In this document: piece by piece, positions 13,579 through 22,547 of the stretch | How positions within the stretch are numbered: position 1 is the stretch's first letter | Layout: the number at the start of each line of letters is the position of its first letter | NCBI GenBank assembly: GCA_045593265.1 | Contig: JAZNWH010000044.1 | Coordinates: 1 to 25,038 of the forward strand | Reading direction: 5' to 3' | Source: RGIG8497 sp045593265 | Lineage (GTDB): Bacteria; Bacillota; Clostridia; RGIG6154 | DNA length: 25,038 nucleotides | Position numbers and translations under genes: made by a program | The notes under the pieces: model-generated | Databases searched by the model: none | Told to the model about the DNA's origin: nothing | Seen by the model: only the letters and a program-made list of their open reading frames with translations

Positions 13579-14715
13579 TTAATCTTTGATTAGCATTGGC
13601 GTTATTGATGTGAGAATTATCAGTAAGATTGTAATAGCTAAAAATAGTGTTCTGATTCCAAATGCTTCAGCAAACAAGCCACTTAGGTAAGAACCTGTGA
13701 ATGTTCCTGCACCTGAAGAAACAACAGTCCATACACCTTGTGCAAAAGCATTACCGGTAGCTGATACATTTTTCTTTATGTATGGTGTAACAGAAGGCCC
13801 AAGTAAACCAAACCATACAGTGTTAAAGATAAGAGATAGAGAAGCAACTGCCGGAGTTGGAGCTATGTATATTATAAAACTTCTGAATACTCCTGATAAA
13901 GCTATCAACATAAACGTATATTTCCATTTAATCTTACCTGAAATCTTTGAAAACAACAATACAACAAGCCACTCTGCAAATGCAGCGATACTTATAAGTA
14001 AACTAAATGTTCCAACATTACCTCCCAAAGCATTTTCAGATGTATAATAAACAGCGAAAAACGCAAGAATGGAAGATGAGGATATATACAGGATAAATGT
14101 ATATATCAAAAATTTTATGAACACATTATTAAATACTTTTTTATCTTTGCTTTCCAAAATTTTTGTTTCTGTCCTGCAATTAATTGTTTTTGAAAAAACA
14201 AGAGATATAGCTGCTAAAACAGCTACATAAATAAAGAACAACCAAGGTTTTTCATTTGGTAAAACCGTAAAAATTAGTCCCATAACAGCATATCCCAAAG
14301 ATGCAAATGATCGGAAAAAACCAAATGAATGTTTTGTTTTTAAATAGTTTTCAGAAGCTATGGTATCAATTAGTGGCTGATGTACCATATAGCAGAAATA
14401 AAATAGTGTAACAAAGATAAATAGCTGTGATTTTGTTATATTTCTTTTTAAAAACAGCAAAGAAAATACTGTCAGGAAAAATAAAGAAAGTGCAAGTATA
14501 TTGCTTTTGTTCTTTGATTTTCCAGCGAAGTATGACCACACAAGCTGTGAGAGCGCTGTAATTATAGCACCGAGTCCCGCAACTTCTCCTACAGTTTTGG
14601 GAGTAGCAAAATCAAGGGATGCAACGTATACAGGGATAAAATTATTTATCAGACACTGTATCCCCCAGGGAAGGAGATACAGTGCAATAAGTGATATTGT
14701 GATTTTTTTATTCAT
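13579..14715 (-). CDS. MFS transporter (LacY-like, sugar-associated)
   Basis: This 378-residue integral membrane protein shows about 12 hydrophobic segments, beginning ISLIALYLLPWGIQCLINNF. It fits the MFS_1_like / nucleoside-sugar proton symporter group: the first loop leads into TPKTVGEVAGLGAIITALSQ, the central loop holds LKTKHSFGFFRSFASLGYAV, and GPSVTPYIKKNVSATGNAFAQGVW comes later. The ATG directly abuts the stop codon of the glycosidase-like gene; GAGGTAAC inside that gene's end is the ribosome binding site. The pair is one operon, so the transporter most likely imports the sugar or glycoside the partner handles. The substrate is inferred from the neighbour only. Confidence 0.88.
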   Translation of the reverse strand: MNKKITISLIALYLLPWGIQCLINNFIPVYVASLDFATPKTVGEVAGLGAIITALSQLVWSYFAGKSKNKSNILALSLFFLTVFSLLFLKRNITKSQLFIFVTLFYFCYMVHQPLIDTIASENYLKTKHSFGFFRSFASLGYAVMGLIFTVLPNEKPWLFFIYVAVLAAISLVFSKTINCRTETKILESKDKKVFNNVFIKFLIYTFILYISSSSILAFFAVYYTSENALGGNVGTFSLLISIAAFAEWLVVLLFSKISGKIKWKYTFMLIALSGVFRSFIIYIAPTPAVASLSLIFNTVWFGLLGPSVTPYIKKNVSATGNAFAQGVWTVVSSGAGTFTGSYLSGLFAEAFGIRTLFLAITILLIILTSITPMLIKD

Positions 14716-16398
14716 TTATTTTGTTACCTCATAGCTGAGTGTGTTGTAGTTTACAGTAACAGCAGTACCGTCTGAATAGGTTGTCTTATAAATTCCTTCA
14801 TCGAGTTTTTCGTGTTTTACCATAAGTTCGTACTGAAGATGACACATTGTTTTATATTCATCGTAAACCTTTTTGAGTTTGTCAAGGGCGTCATTTAACT
14901 GTTCTTCTGTTGCACAAAGTAAATCTTCTTCGCCCATCCAGTTTCCACAACCACCTTCATCAACGTATTTTGAATTAAAGTAGCCAAGTGGTCTGCCACC
15001 GTATTCCAAAAATTTAAGATGACTCTTTTCATCCTTTACGCAGTAATTAACAGTTTCTGTTGAAGGATTGTAAAGAATTGAACCATGAAATACAAGCTGC
15101 CAGAATGGTATTGTTTCATCGCAAAGTTCTCTTTCTACAGAGTACAGATTATAGCAAGTATAAAGAGCATAATCAAGTACATCGGATGCGAAATCGAAAC
15201 CACCTTCACTTGCAAAACCACCAAACATATCTCTTGTCATCTGCCCGATATTACAGTAAATTTCAGCAGCTTCCTTTGTTGTAACAGGATGTTTCTTACT
15301 GTAGCAAGCTCTTGGTGGGAAATTTGTTATAACATCAATATAGTGAAGCCCTTTAAATCCCATATTCTTTACAATTTCAAGATTTCTTTCGGTAAATCTT
15401 ACCGTTTTTTCAGGGCAAATATGGAAAGGTTGACCGCCACCCCAAAGAATTTCATCCTTTGAATAATCCCCGTCGCGTTTTACCATAAGTTCATCTTCAT
15501 CCCAGTCTTTGGAAATCTGATATATGTCAGTACTGTTTGTGTGAGCTACCATCTGAAAACCGAGCTTTTGACCATAAGCACAAACTTCTTCAAGTTGAGC
15601 CTGACCACCAATTGTTTCTTCAACAGGTAAAAGCTGAGGCCATCTGCCGTCATGACCCTTTATTTCAAAACCAACGAAGCAAACCTCGCATTTATCAACG
15701 CCTCTTTCTTTAAGACCGTCTAAAATATCTTTAACTCTCGAGAAGGTACAACCTACGATAACAGGCGGTTCATTTTCTTCTGTCTGACATTTAACAGGAG
15801 AGGGAACAGGTTTCCATGCAAGTCTTATACGAAGCTCGGGTGATTCCAATGCATACTGTATATATGGATTGTTCTTTACTTTTTCACGAAGTGGCATAGG
15901 ATTTTTGATTTTTCTGTAAAATGCAGCCATATCATTGTAATCGCTGCCTTTTGGAAAATTATGAAATTCTACACATATATCTTCATATCTTGTTTTCGCG
16001 TCAACAAAAAACCTTGGATATATGTAATAATTATTGTTCTTAACGCCCAATACGATTCTGTATTCATATGTCATGCCTGTAACAATAGCGAAAATGCTTT
16101 TTTCTTCTGTCTTAAAACCGTAAACAGGCATATAGTTGCTGTCAGAGATATATTCACTGTCAACATCTCTTTTCCTAAATTTACAAAGCATTGTGCCGCC
16201 TTCTTGCGTTCCTCTCGGTGCAAACATATAGCCATCACAAATACCGCTTGTCAGCATTTCGTAGCAAAAATCAATATGCTCACAGTCATCGCCAATCAAA
16301 TCCTTTGAGATTATTACCTTTGTTACAGAACCGCTTGATTGAATTGTTGGTTCTATATAATTAATTTTACCATCTTTTGAAACTATTCTGCATTTCAT
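14716..16398 (-). CDS. Predicted glycoside hydrolase, DUF5696-like
   Basis: The protein has 560 residues from the ATG at 16398, which has AAAGGA nine bases upstream; an earlier in-frame ATG at 16425 is less favoured. It resembles the DUF5696 family: a beta-rich N-terminal region (residues 1-150) and a (beta/alpha)8-like region. The latter contains VCFVGFEIKGHDGRWPQLL, MVAHTNSTDIY, GLHYIDVITNFPPRACYSKK and GGFASEGGFD. The pattern with D in YIDVIT and E in ASEGG recalls GH101-type glycosidases; catalysis by these is my inference. It has no signal peptide, so it acts inside the cell on an imported sugar, in line with the MFS partner. Its promoter overlaps that of the divergent AraC regulator. 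Confidence 0.7.
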   Translation of the reverse strand: MKCRIVSKDGKINYIEPTIQSSGSVTKVIISKDLIGDDCEHIDFCYEMLTSGICDGYMFAPRGTQEGGTMLCKFRKRDVDSEYISDSNYMPVYGFKTEEKSIFAIVTGMTYEYRIVLGVKNNNYYIYPRFFVDAKTRYEDICVEFHNFPKGSDYNDMAAFYRKIKNPMPLREKVKNNPYIQYALESPELRIRLAWKPVPSPVKCQTEENEPPVIVGCTFSRVKDILDGLKERGVDKCEVCFVGFEIKGHDGRWPQLLPVEETIGGQAQLEEVCAYGQKLGFQMVAHTNSTDIYQISKDWDEDELMVKRDGDYSKDEILWGGGQPFHICPEKTVRFTERNLEIVKNMGFKGLHYIDVITNFPPRACYSKKHPVTTKEAAEIYCNIGQMTRDMFGGFASEGGFDFASDVLDYALYTCYNLYSVERELCDETIPFWQLVFHGSILYNPSTETVNYCVKDEKSHLKFLEYGGRPLGYFNSKYVDEGGCGNWMGEEDLLCATEEQLNDALDKLKKVYDEYKTMCHLQYELMVKHEKLDEGIYKTTYSDGTAVTVNYNTLSYEVTK

Positions 16399-16424
16399 TG
16401 TAAAACATCCTTTCATAATTAGCA

Positions 16425-16453
16425 TTGCAAATTAATTATAACTGTGTTATAAT
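16425..16453 (+). promoter_or_regulatory. Promoter of the AraC gene, in a palindrome
   Basis: TTGCAA (16425-16430), 17-base spacer, TATAAT (16448-16453). The -10 lies in the right arm of ATTATAAC-TGT-GTTATAAT (16435-16453). Confidence 0.7.
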
Positions 16454-16463
16454 TTTGATACAA
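16435..16463 (-). promoter_or_regulatory. Promoter of the glycosidase-MFS operon, overlapping the AraC promoter
   Basis: On the minus strand TTGTAT (16463-16458), 17-base spacer, TATAAT (16440-16435). It shares the same palindrome with the AraC promoter, so two RNA polymerases could not bind both at once. Confidence 0.65.
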
Positions 16464-16517
16464 TGAATTTAATTGACTAAAATTTGACTTTTTATTCCTT
16501 TTTTGTTGGAGGTAGTG

Positions 16518-17414
16518 ATGTTAAAATCCTATGGCAATTTAAATAAAGATACTAATGCGTTTGATTTTATGAGTTTACGAAAAGAAGAAATGCAGTTCTG
16601 GTTCAATAACTTCAGATTAGAATTAAAAGACCATAACCGTGCACAGATAAATCCGGGTTTTGTCAGTCATACATTGGTAGATAAGGATTTTCAGCACACA
16701 ATTAATTCATTACATTTTCTGATAAAAGGTAGCGCAATTTTAAACTTTGAAGGAAAGAAATATCAGCTTAATGAAGGTGATGTATTTTTGTTAGGAAATC
16801 ATGTTAAATGTTTTTGGGAATATACAAGCATTTCTGAGGAACTGACTTTTCTTTTTAATGCATATATGGGAAATCTCAATGACTTATTCACTGATTTGAA
16901 AAAGCCACTTGTGTTAAAAGGGAATAATGAAGATACAAGCAGAGTTGATGAATTGTTTTACAGAGAAGATAATCTCTCAGTTTTTATCTTGCGCAATATG
17001 TGTTTAAGATACCTTGAAAAGTTTTTATTTATGACCGGAACAGATTTTACGGAGCATATAAAAGTTGTAAAGAAATACGAAGACGTTTTTAAATACATAA
17101 CAGAAAATTTGTCTGTGAATTTGAAAATCGATGAACTTTGTAAAGCTACTAATTATTCTATAGGATTTTTCACAAAAAGCTTTTCAAAGGATAACGGAAT
17201 AACAGTAAAACAATATATACATGATAAAATAATGTCTGATGTAGAACAGATGCTTATATATTCAGATTTAACAATAAGAGAGATATCTGATAAATATGAA
17301 TTCTGCGAGCAAGCTTACTTCACAAGGTGGTTTAAGAAATATAAAAACTGTACTCCTATGGAATATAGAAATACAATCAGGAACATTACTGAAAACAAGG
17401 GTAGAACTATTTAA
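16518..17414 (+). CDS. AraC-family transcriptional regulator
   Basis: The protein has 298 residues from the ATG at 16518 behind GGAGG (GTG at 16515 and TTG at 16503 are less likely). The N-terminal cupin-like sensing domain includes HFLIKGSAILNFEGKKYQL and NEGDVFLLG. The C-terminal two-helix-turn-helix domain (about residues 195-290) carries LKIDELCKATNYSIGFFTKS and TIREISDKYEFCEQAYFTRW, ending in KNCTPMEYRN. Such regulators sense a sugar and activate the neighbouring catabolic operon. It is divergent from the glycosidase-MFS operon with shared promoter DNA, so it very likely controls it and itself. The gene ends in a strong terminator. Confidence 0.92.
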   Translation: MLKSYGNLNKDTNAFDFMSLRKEEMQFWFNNFRLELKDHNRAQINPGFVSHTLVDKDFQHTINSLHFLIKGSAILNFEGKKYQLNEGDVFLLGNHVKCFWEYTSISEELTFLFNAYMGNLNDLFTDLKKPLVLKGNNEDTSRVDELFYREDNLSVFILRNMCLRYLEKFLFMTGTDFTEHIKVVKKYEDVFKYITENLSVNLKIDELCKATNYSIGFFTKSFSKDNGITVKQYIHDKIMSDVEQMLIYSDLTIREISDKYEFCEQAYFTRWFKKYKNCTPMEYRNTIRNITENKGRTI

Positions 17415-17420
17415 AAGCAA

Positions 17421-17452
17421 AAAAGCAGATTCTTTAGAGAATCTGCTTTTTT
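17421..17452. terminator. Terminator between AraC gene and tRNA
   Basis: AAAAGCAGATTCT (17421-17433) pairs perfectly with AGAATCTGCTTTT (17438-17450) around TTAG, with T-tracts on both strands. It serves the AraC gene on plus and the tRNA on minus. Confidence 0.85.
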
Positions 17453-17540
17453 GGTGCCGAAGACCGGAATCGAACCGGTACGAGGTTTAACCCTCGCAGG
17501 ATTTTAAGTCCTGTGCGTCTGCCAGTTCCGCCACTTCGGC
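17452..17540 (-). tRNA. tRNA-Leu (anticodon UAA)
   Basis: Read on the minus strand it starts GCCGAAGTGGCGGAACTGGC and ends in CTTCGGCA-CCA; the CCA end is encoded. The acceptor arms GCCGAAG/CTTCGGC pair. The anticodon loop reads CTTAAAA with TAA in the centre. A long variable arm (GCGAGGGTT.. AACCTCG) is the mark of a class II tRNA such as Leu. The T-arm is CCGGTTCGATTCCGG. Length 89 bases with CCA. The anticodon reads UUA codons, frequent in this AT-rich genome. Confidence 0.95.
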
Positions 17541-17551
17541 TTGACTTTGTT

Positions 17552-17580
17552 ATAATACCACTAATTTACCATTTTGTCAA
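17552..17580 (-). promoter_or_regulatory. Promoter of tRNA-Leu
   Basis: On the minus strand TTGACA (17580-17575) and TATTAT (17557-17552) are 17 bases apart, with the tRNA 5' end 11 bases further on. Confidence 0.75.
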
Positions 17581-17610
17581 TAGTAAATTTATAAAAATTA
17601 TTAATTTCTA

Positions 17611-17638
17611 TTGAATTTTTAGTGTTTTATGATAAAAT
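17611..17638 (+). promoter_or_regulatory. Promoter of the WYL-domain regulator
   Basis: TTGAAT (17611-17616) and TAAAAT (17633-17638) with 16 bases between, 17 bases before the start codon. The gene's ribosome binding site (GGTGAT) is weak, so low expression is expected. Confidence 0.5.
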
Positions 17639-17655
17639 GTATATGGTGATTAAAT

Positions 17656-18654
17656 ATGAAAAGTTCACAGCAAAAATTAAAGTTGTTATATCTTTCGAAA
17701 ATTTTATTGGAAAATACTGACGAACAGCATCCTTTAACAATTAATGAGATGATAGATTTGTTGTCTGTGTACGGAATATCAGCTGAGCGTAAAAGCCTTT
17801 ATGATGATATTGAATGTCTTAGGCTCTTTGGTCTTGATATATTGACGGTGAAAGCCAAAAGCTACGGCTATTATATCGGAGAACGTGATTTTGAACTTCC
17901 TGAATTGAAGCTTCTTGTTGATTCCGTTCAGGCCTCAAAGTTCATAACACACAAAAAGAGCAATCTGCTCATAAAGAAACTTGAGAACTTAACAAGCAAG
18001 CATAATGCATATAAACTGCAAAGACAGGTTTATATTGACGACAGAGCAAAAACGTCAAATGAGAAGATTTATTACAATGTTGACAAAATTCAGGAAGCTA
18101 TCGCTGAAAACAGATGTATAACATTTAAGTATTTCGATATTGATGTGAATAAAGAAAAAGTTTATCGTAAGAATGGGGAATTGTATTTTGAAACACCCGT
18201 TTGCCTTATGTGGAATGAAGAAAACTATTATCTGGTAGCTTACAAAGATAAATATAAGAGTCATACACATTACAGAGTTGACAGAATGGAAATTATTGAA
18301 ATTAGTAACGAAAAAAGAGTTTTGCCTAAAGAAGAATTTGACCCTGCTTCTTATGCAAAAAAGATGTTTTCGATGTATTCGGGGGATGAAACTGAAGTTG
18401 ATATATTGTTTGCAAATGAGCTTTCAGGAATAGTACTTGAAAAATTCGGTACAGATATTTTTATGTATCCTGTAAATGACAGACAGTTTAAAGCTAAGCT
18501 TAAGATATCAGTAAGCCCGTTTTTCTTTTCATGGGTGCTGGGGCTTGGAGATAAGGCACATATAGTTGCTCCGTCAAGCGTTGTTGATAAAATGGCTGAA
18601 TTTCTTAAAAATGGTCTGAAAAAATATACTCGTGTTGAACAAAATGACGAATAA
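17656..18654 (+). CDS. WYL-domain transcriptional regulator
   Basis: This 332-residue protein has an N-terminal winged helix (about 1-70) with TINEMIDLLSVYGI and SAERKSLYDDIECLRLFGLD. A WYL domain follows (about 140-215) with ITFKYFDIDVNKEKVYRK, then LWNEENYYLVAYKDK and THYRVDRMEIIEI. A C-terminal WCX segment (about 235-325) holds VLEKFGTDIFMYPVN and FFFSWVLGLGDKAHIVAPSS. WYL domains bind nucleic-acid ligands or other signals and often control defence, DNA repair or metabolism. The gene is single, flanked by tRNA-Leu and the PFOR gene, which has its own promoter. Its target is not evident from context. Confidence 0.9.
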   Translation: MKSSQQKLKLLYLSKILLENTDEQHPLTINEMIDLLSVYGISAERKSLYDDIECLRLFGLDILTVKAKSYGYYIGERDFELPELKLLVDSVQASKFITHKKSNLLIKKLENLTSKHNAYKLQRQVYIDDRAKTSNEKIYYNVDKIQEAIAENRCITFKYFDIDVNKEKVYRKNGELYFETPVCLMWNEENYYLVAYKDKYKSHTHYRVDRMEIIEISNEKRVLPKEEFDPASYAKKMFSMYSGDETEVDILFANELSGIVLEKFGTDIFMYPVNDRQFKAKLKISVSPFFFSWVLGLGDKAHIVAPSSVVDKMAEFLKNGLKKYTRVEQNDE

Positions 18655-18708
18655 AGAATTTTTTTGTTAAAAAGGCTAATAAAACTTAATATATTTTATC
18701 TAAAACTG

Positions 18709-18737
18709 TTTACAAAAACGAAAAAAAGTGTTATAAT
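18709..18737 (+). promoter_or_regulatory. Promoter of nifJ
   Basis: TTTACA (18709-18714), 17-base spacer, TATAAT (18732-18737), about 45 bases before the start; the ribosome binding site AAAGGAG is at 18766-18772. Both boxes are near consensus, which fits strong expression. Confidence 0.75.
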
Positions 18738-18781
18738 CAATTGGATAATGATTTAGTTAATCTTGAAAGGAGAAGATATAA

Positions 18782-21700
18782 ATGGCAAGAAAAATGAAAA
18801 CCATGGATGGTAATAATGCTGCTGCATGGGCGTCATATGCGTTTACCGATGTTGCTGCAATTTATCCCATCACACCTTCATCAGTTATGGCAGAAGTAAC
18901 AGATGAATGGGCTGTAGAAAACAGAAATAATATTTTCGGACAGCCTGTAAAAGTAGTTGAAATGCAGTCAGAAGCAGGTGCAGCAGGTGCTGTTCACGGC
19001 TCATTGGCAGCAGGTGCTCTTACTACAACTTACACTGCATCACAGGGCTTACTTCTTATGATTCCTAATATGTACAAAATGGCAGGTGAATTGCTTCCTT
19101 CAGTAATCCACGTTAGTGCACGTTGTGTAGCTTCCCATGCATTAAACATTTTTGGTGATCATTCGGACGTTATGGCTTGTCGTCAGACAGGTTATGCAAT
19201 GCTTTGTTCAAACAGTGCTCAGGAAGTTATGGACCTTGGTGCTATTGCACATCTTTCAGCTATTAAAGGTAAGGTTCCTTTCCTTCATTTCTTTGACGGT
19301 TTCAGAACTTCACACGAAATTGATAAGATTGAAGTATGGGATTATGATGACCTTAAAGAAATGGTTGATATGGATGCTGTTAAGGAATTCAGAAACAATG
19401 CTTTGAATCCTGAACATCCTGTATTAAGAGGTTCAGCACAGAACCCTGACATTTTCTTCCAGAACAGAGAAGCATGTAATAAGTATTATAACGAAATTCC
19501 TGCTGTTGTTGAAGAATATATGAATAAAGTTAACGAAAAGATTGGTACAAATTACGGTCTTGTTAACTATTACGGTGCACCTGATGCAACAAAGGTTATT
19601 GTTGCAATGGGTTCAATCTGTGAAACTATTGAAGAAACAATTGATTATATGTTAGCTAAAGGCGAAAAAGTTGGTTTAATCAAAGTTCGTCTTTACAGAC
19701 CTTTCCCTGTTGAAGCTTTCTTAAAGGCAGTTCCTGCAACATGTGAAAAGATTGCTGTTATCGACAGAACAAAGGAACCCGGTTCAATCGGTGAACCACT
19801 TTATCTTGACGTTTGCGCTTGCTATGCAGGTAATGCAAAAGCTCCAATGATTGTTGGTGGTAGATATGGTCTTGGTTCAAAAGATACTATCCCTGCTGAT
19901 ATTATCGCAACATATAAGAATCTTGATGCAAAAGAACCTGTTAAAGGCTTTACTCTTGCAATCGAAGATGATGTAACAAATCTTTCACTTCCAAGAGAAG
20001 AAAATCCCGATACATCAGCTGAAGGTAATACTGCATGTAAATTCTGGGGTCTTGGTTCTGACGGTACTGTTGGTGCTAACAAAAACTCAATCAAGATTAT
20101 CGGCGACCATACAGACCTTTATGCTCAGGCATATTTCTCCTATGACTCTAAGAAATCAGGTGGTATTACAGTATCTCACTTAAGATTCGGTAAGAAACCT
20201 ATTAAGTCAACATATCTTATCAATAAAGCAAATTTTGTTGCTTGTCATAATCCATCATATGTTGACAAATATGATATGGTAGAAGATATTGTTCCTGGTG
20301 GCAGCTTCCTTCTTAACTGTGCTTGGGATGTTGAAGAACTTTCAAAAAGACTTCCAGGTAAGATGAAGAAATACATCGCAGAAAACAATATCAACTTCTA
20401 CACAATTGATGCTATTGGTATTGCAAAAGAATTAGGTCTTGGTAACAAGACATCTATCGTTCTTCAGTCAGCATTCTTCAAGATTGCAAATGTAATCCCA
20501 TTTGATGATGCTGTCGGTTATATGAAGGAAGCAGTAGTAAAATCCTTCGGTGCTAAGGGCGAAAAGATTGTTAATATGAACCATGCTGCTATTGCAGAAG
20601 GTGAAAAGAATATCAAGAAGATTGATGTTCCTGCTGATTGGGCAAATGCTGTTGAAGAAGAAAAGGCAGCAAAAGATGTTCCTGATTACATTAAGAACAT
20701 TTTAGAGCCATGTAATGCTCAAACAGGTGATAAGATTCCTGTATCTAAATTTATGGGTATGGTTGATGGTCATCTTCCACAGGGTATGGCTGCATACGAA
20801 AAGAGAGGTATTGCAGTAGATGTTCCTGAATGGGATGCAACAAAATGTATTCAGTGTAATAAGTGTTCTGTAGTATGTCCTCACGCAGCTATCAGACCTG
20901 CAGTTTATAATGCAGATGAAGTTGCTAATGCTCCTGCAGCAACAAAGCATAAGAAGATGATTGGTAAGGGTATGGAAGGATACGAATTCGGTATCATTGT
21001 TTCAACTCTTGACTGTAGTGGTTGTGGTAACTGTGCTAAAGTTTGTCCTGCAAAGGAATCTGCACTTGTTATGAAACCAATCGACACACAGAGAGAACAG
21101 CAGGAAGCTTTCGATTATGGCGTTAAGCTTTCATTCAAGCCTGATGTTTTAGCAGGTCCTCTCAATCCTAAGTCATCACAGTTCCGTCAGCCATTACTTG
21201 AATTCTCAGGTGCTTGTGCTGGTTGTGGTGAAACACCATACGCAAAACTTGTTACACAGATTTGTGGTGAAAGAGCTTATATTTCAAACGCAACAGGTTG
21301 TTCTTCAATCTGGGGTGGTAGTGCTCCTTCAACACCATATACAGTAAACCACAAAGGTCATGGTCCTGCATGGGCTAACTCACTCTTTGAAGATAATGCT
21401 GAACACGGTCTCGGTATGGCTGTAGCAGCTAAGCAGATTCGTTCAAGACTTGCAAATCAGGTTGCAGCTATTGATGATGCAGCAGTTAAGGCAGCAGCTG
21501 AAAACTGGACAGCAACATATGAAGATGGCGATGCTAATGCTCAGGCAACACTTGACCTTGTAGCAGCTCTCGAAAAGTGTGGCAGTGCTGAAGCTAAAGA
21601 AATTCTTGATTACAAAGAATATCTTTCTAAGAAAGCAGTTTGGATTTTTGGTGGCGACGGTTGGGCTTATGATATCGGTTACGGTGGTCTTGACCATGTT

Positions 21701-22285
21701 CTTGCTTCAGGCGAAGATGTAAATGTATTCGTATTTGATACAGAAGTTTACTCAAATACAGGTGGTCAGGCTTCAAAATCAACACCTACAGGTGCTGTTG
21801 CTCAGTTTGCTGCAGGTGGTAAGCCAATCAGAAAGAAAAATCTTGCAGAAATGGCTATGTCTTATGGCTATGTATATGTAGCACAGGTAGCTCTCGGTTA
21901 TGACCAGGCTCAGACAGTTAAGGCTATTAAGGAAGCTGTTTCATACAACGGTCCTTCATTGATTATCGGTTATGCTCCATGTATCAACCATGGTATTAAG
22001 GGTGGTATGACAGATACTCAGAAGGTTATCGACAATGCAGTTAAAGCAGGTTACTGGCATACATTCAGATTTAATCCTGCTGAAGAAGCTGATATGTTCC
22101 ACCTCGATTCAAAGGATCCTACAGAGTCATACAGAGACTTTATAATGAACGAAGTTCGTTATAGCTCACTTGCTCGTAAGTTCCCTGAAAAGGCTGAAGA
22201 ACTCTTCACAGAAGCTGAAAAGCTTGCTAAAGAAAAGTATGAACACCTCAAAAAATTGGGCGCTCTCTATAGCAACAAAGAATAA
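18782..22285 (+). CDS. nifJ: Pyruvate:ferredoxin (flavodoxin) oxidoreductase
   Basis: This 1167-residue enzyme is the full homodimeric PFOR. It converts pyruvate and CoA to acetyl-CoA and CO2, reducing ferredoxin or flavodoxin, a central energy step in anaerobes. Domain I begins AWASYAFTDVAAIYPITPSS; domain II contains GSICETIEETID. The inserted ferredoxin domain has two [4Fe-4S] clusters: C689-x2-C692-x2-C695-x3-C699 and C745-x2-C748-x2-C751-x3-C755. The thiamine-pyrophosphate domain carries the third cluster cysteines C812, C815 and C840, plus one in YAPCINHG. It also has the metal/TPP motif GDGWAYDIGYGG with DTEVYSNTGGQ. Length and every key residue are normal. It stands alone with its own promoter and a terminator after the repeats. 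Codon use is noticeably less AT-biased at third positions than in the island genes. Confidence 0.98.
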   Translation: MARKMKTMDGNNAAAWASYAFTDVAAIYPITPSSVMAEVTDEWAVENRNNIFGQPVKVVEMQSEAGAAGAVHGSLAAGALTTTYTASQGLLLMIPNMYKMAGELLPSVIHVSARCVASHALNIFGDHSDVMACRQTGYAMLCSNSAQEVMDLGAIAHLSAIKGKVPFLHFFDGFRTSHEIDKIEVWDYDDLKEMVDMDAVKEFRNNALNPEHPVLRGSAQNPDIFFQNREACNKYYNEIPAVVEEYMNKVNEKIGTNYGLVNYYGAPDATKVIVAMGSICETIEETIDYMLAKGEKVGLIKVRLYRPFPVEAFLKAVPATCEKIAVIDRTKEPGSIGEPLYLDVCACYAGNAKAPMIVGGRYGLGSKDTIPADIIATYKNLDAKEPVKGFTLAIEDDVTNLSLPREENPDTSAEGNTACKFWGLGSDGTVGANKNSIKIIGDHTDLYAQAYFSYDSKKSGGITVSHLRFGKKPIKSTYLINKANFVACHNPSYVDKYDMVEDIVPGGSFLLNCAWDVEELSKRLPGKMKKYIAENNINFYTIDAIGIAKELGLGNKTSIVLQSAFFKIANVIPFDDAVGYMKEAVVKSFGAKGEKIVNMNHAAIAEGEKNIKKIDVPADWANAVEEEKAAKDVPDYIKNILEPCNAQTGDKIPVSKFMGMVDGHLPQGMAAYEKRGIAVDVPEWDATKCIQCNKCSVVCPHAAIRPAVYNADEVANAPAATKHKKMIGKGMEGYEFGIIVSTLDCSGCGNCAKVCPAKESALVMKPIDTQREQQEAFDYGVKLSFKPDVLAGPLNPKSSQFRQPLLEFSGACAGCGETPYAKLVTQICGERAYISNATGCSSIWGGSAPSTPYTVNHKGHGPAWANSLFEDNAEHGLGMAVAAKQIRSRLANQVAAIDDAAVKAAAENWTATYEDGDANAQATLDLVAALEKCGSAEAKEILDYKEYLSKKAVWIFGGDGWAYDIGYGGLDHVLASGEDVNVFVFDTEVYSNTGGQASKSTPTGAVAQFAAGGKPIRKKNLAEMAMSYGYVYVAQVALGYDQAQTVKAIKEAVSYNGPSLIIGYAPCINHGIKGGMTDTQKVIDNAVKAGYWHTFRFNPAEEADMFHLDSKDPTESYRDFIMNEVRYSSLARKFPEKAEELFTEAEKLAKEKYEHLKKLGALYSNKE

Positions 22286-22314
22286 TCGGCTATAAATTTT
22301 GCATATAACAAATA

Positions 22315-22418
22315 AACTTTACCTAGCTCGCTGTACCTTCGTACAGCTTCGGGTTCAGTTTATCTGTTCTACATCAAAATTTATACACCTTAGTTAAGTG
22401 ATAATACCTACCACTTTT
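22315..22418 (+). repeat. Structured intergenic repeat, copy A
   Basis: 104 bases after nifJ that align without gaps to 22444-22547. It contains the hairpin CTGTAC-CTTC-GTACAG and outer pairing AAACT/AGTTT. A perfect 15-bp stem-loop follows at 22401-22433 (arms ATAATACCTACCACT and AGTGGTAGGTATTAT). Likely transcribed as the nifJ 3' end. Confidence 0.7.
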
Positions 22419-22443
22419 AGTGGTAGGTATTATATTTTGAACA

Positions 22444-22547
22444 GACTTTCCCTAACTCGACGTATCTATATACGCCTTCGGACTCAGTTCATCCGCTCTG
22501 TATCTAAATTTATACACTTTTGTTAAGTGATAAGACCTGCCTCTTTT
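22444..22547 (+). repeat. Structured intergenic repeat, copy B
   Basis: Second copy, 129 bases downstream of copy A. In the small stem two pairs change on both sides together (T-A to C-G, C-G to T-A), which keeps the fold. The right arm of the 15-bp stem seen in copy A is missing, replaced by the hairpin array that starts at 22548. Confidence 0.7.

Noticed and set aside
17452..17540. tRNA-Leu as the attachment site of the recombinase element
   Set aside because: No repeat of the tRNA 3' end was seen elsewhere in the window, and the recombinase is a large serine type that does not usually target tRNA genes.
19822..20094. Antisense frames within nifJ
   Set aside because: Shadows of the strongly biased coding strand, without ribosome binding sites or recognisable products.
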